47,120 nucleotides of DNA from an uncultured Bacillus sp. (GCA_937894355.1 CALCRD010000426.1:1-47120); one strand, 5' to 3'. Shown: positions 27,027 to 36,787, counted from the first letter of the stretch. Notes: generated by a model not told the origin, from the letters alone. Made by a program: numbers and translations.

Positions 27027-27533
27027 ACCTCGGGTCTCCTTTACAAATATTGGCTCACTTCTTTAACCTCTGCTGTTTTTGTATAAGTATATCACAAAAC
27101 TTTGGCAACAGGCCTCGTATCTAATATCGCACTAAGTGTTTTCTTATTCTTCTATAACATTTTTGGTACGCTAATTAATGGAGTATAGATAAAAGGTAAA
27201 GGGTGTTTAATATTTTAAATAAAGTTTTCTATCGAAATAGTATGCTCATTATACTACTACTTGTGGTTCACGGGGACGGACGGTTCTTCTGCTCTTTTTG
27301 GAAGGAAAGGGGATAATCCCACTAGTTTTTTCATACTAAACACTTAGCGCCATGAGCTATTCAAAAATGAATAGTTCTTGGCCTTTTTTTTGAGGAATAT
27401 TTTGTAGAAGGAAAACCTTCATTGACGCACCCTTCATAAAGAGATTACGATGTATATATATTAAGAAAGTTGTTATATAAAGAATAATATCAAGATAGTT
27501 AAAAATAAAAGAAACTTCCCTAAATAGGAGTTA
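27027..27533. repeat. Spacer before Wadjet with two dispersed repeats
   Basis: A GGGGACGG-type repeat copy lies at about 27272-27296. At 27349-27390 a hairpin (GCCATGAGCTATTCA against TGAATAGTTCTTGGC, then seven T) is a near copy of the terminator at 26254-26296. No gene supported; TAGGAG at 27525 serves jetD. The promoter of the jet operon should lie in about 27400-27510 but is not evident. Confidence 0.55.
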
Positions 27534-28568
27534 ATGATGATGAGAAAAAAACTATTAGCATTGGAATTTAAGATGATTACTTTGACGCAGTTAATGAAGC
27601 TGGCTGGGAATATAGAGTATGGTGAACTAGTGGGGAAAATTAATGATTTGATAGAAGATAATCTTTTAGAACCAGTAAAATCCACTGGTAAAAATGGAAG
27701 AAGCCCGTCGCTCTTTATGAAATATAGGATCATCAAACCTAAAACGGATTATACAAGTGCCTTAGAGAAGATTAAATTGCTTCACCCCAAATTTAATCAT
27801 TCCAAATATGCCCTGCAACCAGAGGTGTATGTAAAACACAAACAAGAAATTGATTTACTATCCAAGTTTTTATGGGAGAATAGCAAGCTTCTAGATGACG
27901 AAATGTCCATTAATGAGCGCTCATTTCAAATCTGGGGAGTAGAGAAGCTAATAAAAGATAAGTCGATCATTAAAAGCATCTTTCAATTTAATGAGTGGGA
28001 TTTAGCTATGCTTAACTATTATGAAACTCCTGAGCCTTTTTTTGAATATAATTTTTCAAAAGAAAAGGAAATGAATGTTTTAATCATCGAGAATAAGGAT
28101 ACATGGTTTAGTCTACGTAAAACGATGCGTGAGGATGGCTTAAACCATTTGTTTAGAGGTTACCATATATTGGTGTATGGAGAAGGGAAGAAAATTATTA
28201 GTCGCAACAATAGAATGAAAGAATATGATCAACTGTTATCTGGAAGTAGAAATACCTATTATTATTTTGGCGATTTGGATTATGAAGGAATCGATATTTT
28301 TCAAACACTGGTAGCGAATAATCAAGAGCTCCCAATAAAACTATGTACTGAGCTCTATTCGTGGATGTTAGCATTGGCGAAAAACTATAATTTACCGAAC
28401 ACAAAAGCAGGGCAAAAAAGGGTGGAAATTCAAACCTTTCTAGATAATTTCAGTAATGCTGAATCAGCAGAAATTGAAAAAATTCTAAAGAGTGGAGTCT
28501 ATATCCCTCAGGAAATATTGAATTATCAACTTATGAAATCCAAAATGCGAGAAGGGTTTGAAGACTAG
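27534..28568 (+). CDS. jetD: Wadjet protein JetD (DUF2220, topo VI-like toprim nuclease subunit)
   Basis: A 344-residue protein; three tandem ATGs at 27534, 27537 and 27540 follow TAGGAG, so the exact start is uncertain by two codons. The N-terminal about 160 residues contain helices of a winged-helix type. The C-terminal toprim-like domain (DUF2220) has MNVLIIENKDTWFSL with Glu186, VYGEGKKI, and YYFGDLDYEGIDI with Asp247/Asp249, then EL-SWMLAL. These are the metal-binding residues of the topoisomerase VI/Spo11-like fold. JetD cuts circular DNA that the JetABC motor has extruded (family knowledge). It is the first gene of the operon; its stop TAG is followed directly by the jetA ATG. Confidence 0.9.
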   Translation: MMMRKKLLALEFKMITLTQLMKLAGNIEYGELVGKINDLIEDNLLEPVKSTGKNGRSPSLFMKYRIIKPKTDYTSALEKIKLLHPKFNHSKYALQPEVYVKHKQEIDLLSKFLWENSKLLDDEMSINERSFQIWGVEKLIKDKSIIKSIFQFNEWDLAMLNYYETPEPFFEYNFSKEKEMNVLIIENKDTWFSLRKTMREDGLNHLFRGYHILVYGEGKKIISRNNRMKEYDQLLSGSRNTYYYFGDLDYEGIDIFQTLVANNQELPIKLCTELYSWMLALAKNYNLPNTKAGQKRVEIQTFLDNFSNAESAEIEKILKSGVYIPQEILNYQLMKSKMREGFED

Positions 28569-30176
28569 ATGTTCAATTTTTTAGATGGCTTTAACAAGAG
28601 GATGGAAATCGTGGGTATTGTGGAATCCATCGTTAATCGGAAAAATCGCAATATGGAACTTGAGCGTCTATTCAAGGATAATGATTTTATTAATCTAGTG
28701 TTTTCCGTTTTATTATTTATTATGGAAAAAACACTATCCGAAGATAGCGATTGTGACAGTGAACATATAATGAAATTTATTGAGGAAATTGCTCCAAAAT
28801 ACTATGGGTTAGAGTTGGAAAATAACCAACTGCAACAGCTAACCCATTACATCATAAAAAATGTCCTGCAAAATGAAGGAGTTGCCTATCACTTCCAGAC
28901 CATGAACTATACAAACCATGTCCGGGAAAATATCACGATTAGATTAATTGCAGATCGCGTACATGATGTAAATGGCAGTTACAAGATTACCTACTATCTA
29001 ACCGACCAAGGCTACGACTTTCTTTTTCGCACGAAAGAGATCGATCAGGAAATTCAAATAACGATTGAGGAACTAAAGCTTAAGGAATTGATAAAACGAA
29101 AAAACTTTAAAAAGGCGCAGAATCAGAGTCAAAACCTTATCCAAATGGTTCGCCAAAAAAAGAAAGAAATTCAAATGTTTATGACGAAGATCAAGGAAAA
29201 TATCCATAATGTGGATATTGAGGAATATGAAAAACTAATGAATAGCACATATGACCTGTTAAATGAAGAATATGATTTGCTAAGTGAAATAATGGATATG
29301 GCTCAGAAATCCGAGGAGAAAATTCGCCAAGAATATGAAATGAATTTAAAGCTGGATGATAGCCTGAAAAGGGCTCAATCAGAGATTAAGCAAATCAATC
29401 AAAACATTAAAGCTACACTGAGCGAACAAAAGGATTTGATTCTAAGCAGGCAAACCCTATCAAAGGTCTATATTGATACGATAGGTGATTCCTTTCTTTA
29501 TAGTATGGAAAAAAGATATGATATCGAAGATTTAATTATAAAACAGATGGAACAACACGTTGACAAGGTTGACCAATTTTGGAAACTGGTGAATCCTTTG
29601 TTTTGTCCGAAACCATATAAAAATATCAATCTTAGGGGCATGTATGAGCCGCAAGGCATGATCAAGCTCGAGGAAGAAGAGCAGATTGACATGATCGAAA
29701 ATGAAGATTTATCAGAGGATACTGAACAAGTGAAAATTGAAAGAATGAATGAGATATACGTAGAAATATTGGAGTATATCTTAGTACATGTTCTGGACTG
29801 CCAAAATGAATGCGCTCTTGAGAAGATTGTGAATTCTTTAAGGAATGAAAAGGCCTTATTTGGAAGATTAGTTGAAGATCGCCTTTTCTTCACGACCCTG
29901 CTAAAACTTTATGATATCGGTGTAATTGATATTGCCAAATGGAGAGAGAGTGGAGACAAAGCCATCATGAACCTTTCTGAGGAGTTTAATCTCGAATATT
30001 GTCTGTATCAATTACTGACTAAACACGATTTTATGGAGAACATCGCCAAAATTGAATTAATAAAAACGGATGATGTCATTGAAGTTGAAATACAAAGAAA
30101 CATAAATGAAGGTTTGAATATTATTGAAAAAATTGAGATATCAAATTTCATGATAAAGGTGGAAATGCGATCGTGA
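28569..30176 (+). CDS. jetA: Wadjet protein JetA (kleisin-like subunit)
   Basis: A 535-residue, mostly helical protein starting with no gap after the jetD stop codon. Residues 1-175 look like an N-terminal helical/winged-helix part with YKITYYLTDQGYDFLFRT (about 138-155), a segment I associate with JetA-family proteins of Bacillaceae. A coiled coil at about 180-300 and a C-terminal winged-helix-like part from about 390 follow. In the Wadjet complex JetA is the kleisin that bridges the JetC heads. The identification rests on order and the presence of clear JetD and JetC on both sides. The stop overlaps jetB (GTGA). Confidence 0.85.
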   Translation: MFNFLDGFNKRMEIVGIVESIVNRKNRNMELERLFKDNDFINLVFSVLLFIMEKTLSEDSDCDSEHIMKFIEEIAPKYYGLELENNQLQQLTHYIIKNVLQNEGVAYHFQTMNYTNHVRENITIRLIADRVHDVNGSYKITYYLTDQGYDFLFRTKEIDQEIQITIEELKLKELIKRKNFKKAQNQSQNLIQMVRQKKKEIQMFMTKIKENIHNVDIEEYEKLMNSTYDLLNEEYDLLSEIMDMAQKSEEKIRQEYEMNLKLDDSLKRAQSEIKQINQNIKATLSEQKDLILSRQTLSKVYIDTIGDSFLYSMEKRYDIEDLIIKQMEQHVDKVDQFWKLVNPLFCPKPYKNINLRGMYEPQGMIKLEEEEQIDMIENEDLSEDTEQVKIERMNEIYVEILEYILVHVLDCQNECALEKIVNSLRNEKALFGRLVEDRLFFTTLLKLYDIGVIDIAKWRESGDKAIMNLSEEFNLEYCLYQLLTKHDFMENIAKIELIKTDDVIEVEIQRNINEGLNIIEKIEISNFMIKVEMRS

Positions 30177-30886
30177 GCAGTGTCAAAACGGGAATCCAGA
30201 TCTTAAAGATTCTGTTGGAAAAAGGACAATTGGACAGAGACGAGCATAGCGACCTTTACATTGAGTATTTGAATGCAGAGGTTCAAGAAATCCTAAGTGA
30301 TATTGAAGAAGAAATGGATTGCAAGATTATTAAAATAAATAATACCATTTATCTTCTGCCAAACTTTGATAACAATTTATTGGGATTCATGAACAAGGAT
30401 TATCGGGAATGGATCGGCTCAAACGCGCGACTAAGTGATGTATATCTATCCTATTACATGACGATGTTTCTGTTGCATCAATTTTATGGCGGGAAAAATA
30501 AGAATCCTAAGCAACGCGAATTTATAAGAATCATGACCTTAGTTGAGGAACTAGATAAACGGTTTGAAATGATCTTAAAAAACAATCAAGAGGACATGAT
30601 TCAAACGGAAGAAGAGTTGAGCATTAATCTCATCAGTATTGCTGAAGTCTGGAATCAAAAGTTGGTTCATGAAGAGAATAAGCGAACCACTAAGCATGGC
30701 ACTGTATTGCGAATTTGTGCATTGTTGGAGCAAGAAAAGCTGATTCGCTTAATGGAGGATAAGAAGGAAATAAGAACGACCAAGAAATTGGATGACTTGA
30801 TGACCTATTACTTTCTGAACGATAGTAGAATAGATGAAATCAACAGCATATTCATTGAGGAGGGTAACGATGCCCCAGATAAATAG
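30173..30886 (+). CDS. jetB: Wadjet protein JetB (KITE-like subunit)
   Basis: A 237-residue protein starting at GTG within the jetA stop (GTGA) with AAGGTGG 8 nt upstream. It is small, acidic and helical, with two winged-helix-like regions and no catalytic motif; I recall the DUF6063 family for this position in one Wadjet subtype. JetB is the KITE-type subunit that binds the kleisin JetA. The 3' end overlaps jetC by 17 bp. Identified mainly from size and gene order. Confidence 0.82.
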   Translation: MSSVKTGIQILKILLEKGQLDRDEHSDLYIEYLNAEVQEILSDIEEEMDCKIIKINNTIYLLPNFDNNLLGFMNKDYREWIGSNARLSDVYLSYYMTMFLLHQFYGGKNKNPKQREFIRIMTLVEELDKRFEMILKNNQEDMIQTEEELSINLISIAEVWNQKLVHEENKRTTKHGTVLRICALLEQEKLIRLMEDKKEIRTTKKLDDLMTYYFLNDSRIDEINSIFIEEGNDAPDK

Positions 30887-33800
30887 AGTTAGAATCATAA
30901 ACTTTTCTTATAACAACCACAATCGAAACATCCTTGATGAAACCTTTGATTTCTTTCAGGGTGAAAATGCTTTGTTGAGTTTGAAAAATGGCGGTGGCAA
31001 GAGCGTATTGGTCCAATTGCTTCTGCAACCGATTATTCCCAAAACAAAATTAATGAGTCGGAAAATTGAAGATTTTTTTAGAGAAAAAAAGACGCCTGCC
31101 TATATTTTAATTGAGTGGAAGCTTGAGGATCAGGGTGGATATTTGCTCACGGGAATCGGGTTAACCAATCGGGATAGCCTAGTTAGGGAACAGGATGATT
31201 CCAACAATAGTATTAAATACTTTACCTTTACCTCACATTATCGGGAATCTAATCTGTTTGATATTGAGAATGTGCCATTGATTAGAAGGCTCAATGAAAA
31301 AATCTTGATTGAACACTTTAAAGATGCTCGAAAGTTATTAGTTTCAAAGGAAAAGGAAAGCGGCTCGACGATTAAGGTATTTACTGATGAAGATGGATTG
31401 GACTATAAAAGGCATCTAGAAACCTTTAATATCTTTCAGGATGAGTGGAAGTCAATTATATTGAAAATCAATGAGTCCGAAGGTGGAGTCATTGAAATTT
31501 TTGAGAAATGCAAAACCTCTCAGCAGTTGATGAATGATTGGATATTAACATCTATTGAAAAGGTCGTCAATAAGGAAGAACGGGACCAGAAAAAGCTGGA
31601 GCAAATGCTTGAGAATCTGGTCGAGGAAATGATTAGCAACGAACAGTTTATTTATGAAAAAGAATTGTATCAAGAGTTCTTGGACAAAACAGAAGATTTT
31701 CTAACTAAACTAAATGAATTAACCAATTCAATTGACGAAGAAAACAACAAGGAAAGTTGTCTAGCTAGGATGTACTATTTTTTAAAAAAGGAAATCGAAA
31801 AACGGAACGAAGAGATTAATCGACTCCATGACAAGATGACTTCCGGTAAAAATGAACTGAAGAAAATCGATTTGGAAGAAAGATCAAAGACTTATTATGA
31901 TGAACTGGAAAATGTAAAAGCATTGACATTTTCATTGACAGAAGAAGGAAATAACCTCGATCAAGTAAAAAACCAGATAGAAAAAAATGACACTGAGGTG
32001 TTAATCCAAAAAGCAGCAAGAGAATATGGCTATGTTACCAGGCTTAAGGCGAAAATTGCTGGTATTAATGAGGAAATCAACAAAATTAAATCCAATGAGG
32101 ACAATAATGAAAAAATAAGAAATCTAGAATACTCGCTAAAGCTGGCTTACGAGGAATTGCTTGAAGAATTAACAGAAAAAGAATCGATTCTTCTCGATCA
32201 GTTGAAAAAAAACAATACAGCTGCCCAAGAATGTGACACCAAAATTACTGAACTGGATGGAGAAAATTCCAAATTTCAAAGCTTAAAAGGTTCTGTGCAG
32301 AGTAAAATTGAACAGTTTGAGTCAAGAGAAACAAGAATTTGCAGTGAATTAGGATTTGATTATGAAAGAAACTTACTCGGAGAAATTGACCGGGACTATT
32401 TTAAGCAATATTTTCAGTTTTTAGAGCAAAATGTTTCCGATTTGGCTGCAGAAAATAGTAATCATCTGATTGAAATTGAAAAACAAAAACAAGAAACAAC
32501 TAAATTAAAAAATCAAGTAATTTCTTTAAGAAAAATGGAAACTGAATATGCTGTTCAGGACAGTGTAATCGACAGCAAAATTGGCCGTTACAATGAGTTG
32601 GAACAGTCGCTAAAACCAGCTTTGGAACGATATGATATCGATTTTGCAAGGAGATTTCACTCCCAAGAAAACCTCCTTCATGTCAAAAATATTATGGATG
32701 GACTTCAGAAAACAGAAAGAGCTCTTAATTTGAATTGTCACACTTTATCGGAAACGATTGCTTCATTAAAAGACGGCACACTTCACGTTTCCAAGGAATT
32801 TGCCCAATGGCTGATTAATCAGGATATTGAGTTTGAAACCGGGGAGAATTACCTTAGGAACCATGAAGAAAGCATCCGACACAGCTTGGTCCAAAATAAT
32901 CCAATTCTTCCTTTCGCCTTTATTTTATACGATGATGATTTGAAAAAATTAATGACGATGGAAATAACTTGTAAAACTCATCAGATGGTCCCGATTCTTT
33001 CACATAATAATTTAACAGAAACCTACTCAATACAGGGGAATACGGTTTATGTTGGGGACAAGCTTCAATTATTGTGCCTTTATGACAACAAAATGATTGA
33101 TGCGGATAACCTTGAAGGCTATTTAGAAGAATTAAAAACTGAACTAAAACAAGAAAACGATCGTCTAGAGCATTATCGAAACCAATTGGACGCCGCCAGG
33201 GAAGACCGACTATTAATGAAGCAATTTGATTTTGATAAAAATTATCTTTATGAACTAGAGTGCGAAAAAACGACTTTGCAAGAAAGAATAAAAACGGTTA
33301 AGGCTGATATTAATGAATTCGAAGTTCAACAATCGTTAATAGCTGATAATATTAGCGCTCTTCATACGAGAATAACTGAAATTAAGTCTCTAGTAGAAAA
33401 GGCAGAGGAACGCCAAAATAGAGCACAGGAATTTGTTAAGGCAAATAAAGAGTATATTGAGAATCTGCGGTCTGAACTTGAATATTCAAGTTTAATCGAA
33501 AATATTGCCAAGCAAAAAGAAGCACTTAAAGTAGAGAAAAACCGTTTAAATGAAGAAAGAGACACCTTAGTTAGTGAACGGTTATTAATAGTAAATGATA
33601 TTAACGATAAATCGTCAGAGTATGAATTCTTTAAATCAGCACCGGAAGCTACTCAATTGGAGGAAGACATCGAGATTATGAAGTCACGTCTTCAAGCTCT
33701 TAAAAGTAGGCTGACCGGGGATATAAAAAGACTAGAAGAGGATTTAACGGAGAAGAAAAAGGAGCTCAAAGAAAAACAGGATTTGTTGATGTCCTATCAG

Positions 33801-35282
33801 TTGGTTGAAAGCCAGTATGCTGATGTCAATTATCAGGCTTCTAAGTTATCCAATTTGGAGATGAAGGGTAAAGACTTAAAAAGGGAGTATGAAGAAATAG
33901 ATCAGCACCAAAGGAAGCTTGAAGGTTATGTAAGCGCGGCAAAAGCAAAACTAGAGAATGCCGAAGCTGAAGTCAAAAAGCTTGCGGAGGGACCGTTAGA
34001 TCAATCAGAAATCAAGCTTAATTTCGCAACCCGAAGGAACAATGAAAACAAGAGTATTGATGGAATGGCGATTGCCATTAGGAAGCTCGATTCTGAATCT
34101 AAACATTATGAAAAATACAGTGTTCGCATTGAAGGGAAAATTAACGTCTCCAAGCATGAAGTAGATGCACGTTACGAAATAAGTAAAACAATTGATAACG
34201 ACTATCTTGCTCTTGTTAACGAGCTGGAAATACTGATCAAAGCGAACAATGTTTTAGAAAAGAATATCAATAACCAATATAATGGCATCAAAGCAAAGTA
34301 TGGCAGCAAAAATAAGCATATTGAAAATATCTTAGTAGGTTTGGAGCCGTTGATTGCAGGTGCAACAAGTGATAAGAACAAATATTATTATTTGGGCGAA
34401 AGAATGCTGCAGAGCAATGAATCTTTAAGAATGCTTGTAAAAGCTTGTGAACAAAGGCTAACCAATCTAGAAAAAAACAAAAAAGATATGATTCAACATA
34501 GTTACCTTCATGGGAAACAGGTTTTTGATGAAGTACAAAAAATTGCAGAAAACTCCTCAATAAAAATTGATGGAAAAAATAGGCCAATTCCTATGTTGAA
34601 AATCAATATGGAACCATTGAGTGAAATTGAGGAAGATAATAGCAATAAAATGAAAAGCTATATTGAGAACTGTGTAGCCATAATCAAAAATGATATGAAG
34701 GAAGATAAGAAAATAGACGAGATTCGCAAAAAAATCAGTAAATATATGTCCACAAAAGAACTGTTAAATGTCCTTTCTGATCTTGGAAAATTGAAGATTT
34801 CTGCTTATAAAATTGACCTAAATATCAAGAATAGCACCTACAAATCTTGGGAGCAAGTGATGAAGGAGAATTCGGGTGGGGAGCGGTTTGTTTCATTTTT
34901 CGCCGTCCTCGTGGCGCTAATGTCCTATACAAGAACAAGTATGAAGATTGAAGACGATTATCAGCGCAACCGAGACACGAAGGTGTTAATAATGGACAAC
35001 CCATTTGGACCGATATCCTCGGAGCATTTACTAAAGCCATTGTTTAAAATTGCCAGTAAATATCATACGCAACTGATTTGTCTGACCGACTTGAAACAAA
35101 ATTCAATTCTAAACTGCTTTAACTTAATTTATATCATAAAAATCAGGCAAAATGTCTTAGGAACAAATGAATACATTCAACTCGAGCAGCAAATTAAAGC
35201 GGATGGGATTATTGAGAGAGATGAAAAGTTAGAAAAGGCGGTATTTAAAGCTGTAGAAGTAGATCAAATAAGTTTGTTTTAA
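30870..35282 (+). CDS. jetC: Wadjet protein JetC (SMC/MukB-like ATPase)
   Basis: GAGGAGGG precedes the ATG at 30870 with correct spacing; an upstream in-frame ATG at 30834 lacks one. The 1470-residue protein begins with an SMC head: INFSYNNHNRNILDETFDFF and Walker A LKNGGGKSVL (Lys44). Two long coiled-coil arms run from about 240 to 570 and 740 to 1310. A globular part at about 600-740 (LPFAFILYDDD) occupies the hinge position. The C-terminal head has the ABC signature ENSGGERFVS (Ser1335) and Walker B VLIMDNPFG (Asp1376). The residue after Walker B Asp is Asn1377, where many ABC ATPases have the catalytic Glu. JetC powers DNA loop extrusion. The gene ends before a strong terminator. Confidence 0.92.
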   Translation: MPQINRVRIINFSYNNHNRNILDETFDFFQGENALLSLKNGGGKSVLVQLLLQPIIPKTKLMSRKIEDFFREKKTPAYILIEWKLEDQGGYLLTGIGLTNRDSLVREQDDSNNSIKYFTFTSHYRESNLFDIENVPLIRRLNEKILIEHFKDARKLLVSKEKESGSTIKVFTDEDGLDYKRHLETFNIFQDEWKSIILKINESEGGVIEIFEKCKTSQQLMNDWILTSIEKVVNKEERDQKKLEQMLENLVEEMISNEQFIYEKELYQEFLDKTEDFLTKLNELTNSIDEENNKESCLARMYYFLKKEIEKRNEEINRLHDKMTSGKNELKKIDLEERSKTYYDELENVKALTFSLTEEGNNLDQVKNQIEKNDTEVLIQKAAREYGYVTRLKAKIAGINEEINKIKSNEDNNEKIRNLEYSLKLAYEELLEELTEKESILLDQLKKNNTAAQECDTKITELDGENSKFQSLKGSVQSKIEQFESRETRICSELGFDYERNLLGEIDRDYFKQYFQFLEQNVSDLAAENSNHLIEIEKQKQETTKLKNQVISLRKMETEYAVQDSVIDSKIGRYNELEQSLKPALERYDIDFARRFHSQENLLHVKNIMDGLQKTERALNLNCHTLSETIASLKDGTLHVSKEFAQWLINQDIEFETGENYLRNHEESIRHSLVQNNPILPFAFILYDDDLKKLMTMEITCKTHQMVPILSHNNLTETYSIQGNTVYVGDKLQLLCLYDNKMIDADNLEGYLEELKTELKQENDRLEHYRNQLDAAREDRLLMKQFDFDKNYLYELECEKTTLQERIKTVKADINEFEVQQSLIADNISALHTRITEIKSLVEKAEERQNRAQEFVKANKEYIENLRSELEYSSLIENIAKQKEALKVEKNRLNEERDTLVSERLLIVNDINDKSSEYEFFKSAPEATQLEEDIEIMKSRLQALKSRLTGDIKRLEEDLTEKKKELKEKQDLLMSYQLVESQYADVNYQASKLSNLEMKGKDLKREYEEIDQHQRKLEGYVSAAKAKLENAEAEVKKLAEGPLDQSEIKLNFATRRNNENKSIDGMAIAIRKLDSESKHYEKYSVRIEGKINVSKHEVDARYEISKTIDNDYLALVNELEILIKANNVLEKNINNQYNGIKAKYGSKNKHIENILVGLEPLIAGATSDKNKYYYLGERMLQSNESLRMLVKACEQRLTNLEKNKKDMIQHSYLHGKQVFDEVQKIAENSSIKIDGKNRPIPMLKINMEPLSEIEEDNSNKMKSYIENCVAIIKNDMKEDKKIDEIRKKISKYMSTKELLNVLSDLGKLKISAYKIDLNIKNSTYKSWEQVMKENSGGERFVSFFAVLVALMSYTRTSMKIEDDYQRNRDTKVLIMDNPFGPISSEHLLKPLFKIASKYHTQLICLTDLKQNSILNCFNLIYIIKIRQNVLGTNEYIQLEQQIKADGIIERDEKLEKAVFKAVEVDQISLF

Positions 35283-35361
35283 TAAATAAATGAAATGCGA
35301 AATTTCCGTATGCAGACCACTAATTATGGCAGCGGTGATTTGAAGCTTCCGCAGATGCTCC

Positions 35362-35400
35362 GAAAAATAGTCTTCTCATTTGAGAAGACTATTTTTCTTG
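35362..35400 (+). terminator. Terminator of the Wadjet operon
   Basis: GAAAAATAGTCTTCTCA (35362-35378) and its exact reverse complement (35381-35397) form a 17-bp stem with a TT at the tip, embedded in A- and T-runs. Confidence 0.88.
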
Positions 35401-35476
35401 GATTAACGGTTAAATAGCAGGAAAAATCCTCTTTTTCATCGAATTATTAATAGAGTAATAAGGGAGGGATAAAGCT

Positions 35477-35731
35477 GTGGAATATATCGAGATGGAATTG
35501 AATGATTTACAAAAAGGAACTATTTATACTAACGAACAAATAGCTAAGATCGTTAATAGTAAAAAAGATGCCTTAGTTTTGAGTGAAGATACTTCAGTTT
35601 TTCGCAAAGGAGATTCTTCCCGATACTTAGTGATGAACAAGATAGAATCCTTTATCCATCAAAATGACGAAGGATTATATTGTAGCCCGAGTTCCAAACA
35701 GTTAATTTACATTGTAAAAAAGTGTAGCTAA
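35477..35731 (+). CDS. Hypothetical protein, 84 aa
   Basis: GTG start with AGGGAGGG about 9 nt upstream. A small soluble protein with alternating helix and strand character (LQKGTIYTNEQIAKIVNS, then DSSRYLVMNKI). The NEQIAKIVNSKKDA part resembles a helix-turn-helix-like segment but is too short to claim. Bracketed by two strong terminators, so it is its own transcription unit. No recognised family. A link to the Wadjet operon upstream is only positional. Confidence 0.6.
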   Translation: MEYIEMELNDLQKGTIYTNEQIAKIVNSKKDALVLSEDTSVFRKGDSSRYLVMNKIESFIHQNDEGLYCSPSSKQLIYIVKKCS

Positions 35732-35776
35732 AGAACCCTCAAAATGTTGAAAAGATGTAGTTGAACGACAATATAT

Positions 35777-35826
35777 AAAACAAACAGGCTCTTGTTTCCT
35801 TTTGGAACGAGAGCCTGTTTGTTTTT
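35777..35826 (+). terminator. Strong terminator after the 84-aa gene
   Basis: AAAACAAACAGGCTCT (35777-35792) and its exact complement (35810-35825), 16 bp, followed by T-rich DNA. The loop contains a smaller TTCC/GGAA pair. Confidence 0.88.
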
Positions 35827-35992
35827 GTTAGCAGGCTGTTCGCCAATGGATTTGATTTCTTAAGTAAACAAAAACTAAGTTAAGTCATAATACGGATTAG
35901 TCTACAATACTATAAATTGGGAATATTTGTGATTTGGCGGACGATTTTTTAAGATTGAAGGTGAAATAATTAGGATTGAAGGTGAAGTAAAA

Positions 35993-36787
35993 TTGAAATT
36001 AGTTAATGAAAAGGGTATGCCTTGGGGATACACGAAACAAAAAAATAAGACCATAATACCTTTGGATTTTATAGAAATTCAAAACAGATCTTTATTTATT
36101 GGAGCCAGCATAGGCTCTAGTTATCATAATGAAACAGATTGCGTGGTACTTATGTTTAAAGACAGAACAAATTGGGAAATCAAAACGAATGAAAACGAAG
36201 ATGCTTTCGAGTTCTTGTATCGTAATATAAAAAAATTCACAAAAAATAGGTACAAAAACTCGTTAGATAATTTTTTAAAGGAATATCTTATTTTTACGAT
36301 AGATGCTTGTTTAAGTTCTCCGGTAAAACCAGAGTATTTTATTCGTGATGTCGAAATGGAAAAGAAGGATTTTTATCAAAATAATCGGAGAAGACGGGCA
36401 GAAGGCTATCTAAAGATTACCGATTGGCTAAATCATTTTCCTATATCGGGAGCATCAAAGAGAGTTTACTTAGAAACTAGTCCATTTAGTAATTTTCCGT
36501 TTGAAATAAAGGAAATAAGAGAAATTGAAAAAGAGCGGGATTTTTTGGTAGATGCCGTTCAAAAAATCACTGAACTATCAGGGTCCATTCAAAATATTAG
36601 GGGATGGAATGAGGACAATTTTAAAGATGAATTTTTTCGAGATGCTTTTGTATCGATGCTCGTATCAATTGCTTATACCAGGTGGAAATCAAACGATAAA
36701 TCAGAAAAGGATGATTACCTGAAAATAATCGTGGACCATGATGGTAGTTACTGGCTTCTAGATTACTCGGATATTATTCAAAAATGA
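35993..36787 (+). CDS. Hypothetical protein, 264 aa
   Basis: TTG start with AAGGTGA about 11 nt upstream; the upstream DNA carries a short direct repeat (GATTGAAGGTGAA twice, at about 35954 and 35974). The soluble protein has a beta-rich N-terminus (FIEIQNRSLFIGASIGSS, DCVVLMFKDR), a basic RRRRAEG patch in the middle, and a C-terminus with YLKIIVDHDGSYWLLDYSDI. I do not recognise the family and see no catalytic signature. It shares a bidirectional terminator with mtnD. Confidence 0.65.
   Translation: MKLVNEKGMPWGYTKQKNKTIIPLDFIEIQNRSLFIGASIGSSYHNETDCVVLMFKDRTNWEIKTNENEDAFEFLYRNIKKFTKNRYKNSLDNFLKEYLIFTIDACLSSPVKPEYFIRDVEMEKKDFYQNNRRRRAEGYLKITDWLNHFPISGASKRVYLETSPFSNFPFEIKEIREIEKERDFLVDAVQKITELSGSIQNIRGWNEDNFKDEFFRDAFVSMLVSIAYTRWKSNDKSEKDDYLKIIVDHDGSYWLLDYSDIIQK

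Noticed and set aside
29498..29893. 131-codon minus-strand frame inside jetA
   Set aside because: Antisense shadow of jetA; Ser/Cys/Phe-rich product typical of reverse reading of Glu/Lys-rich coding DNA.
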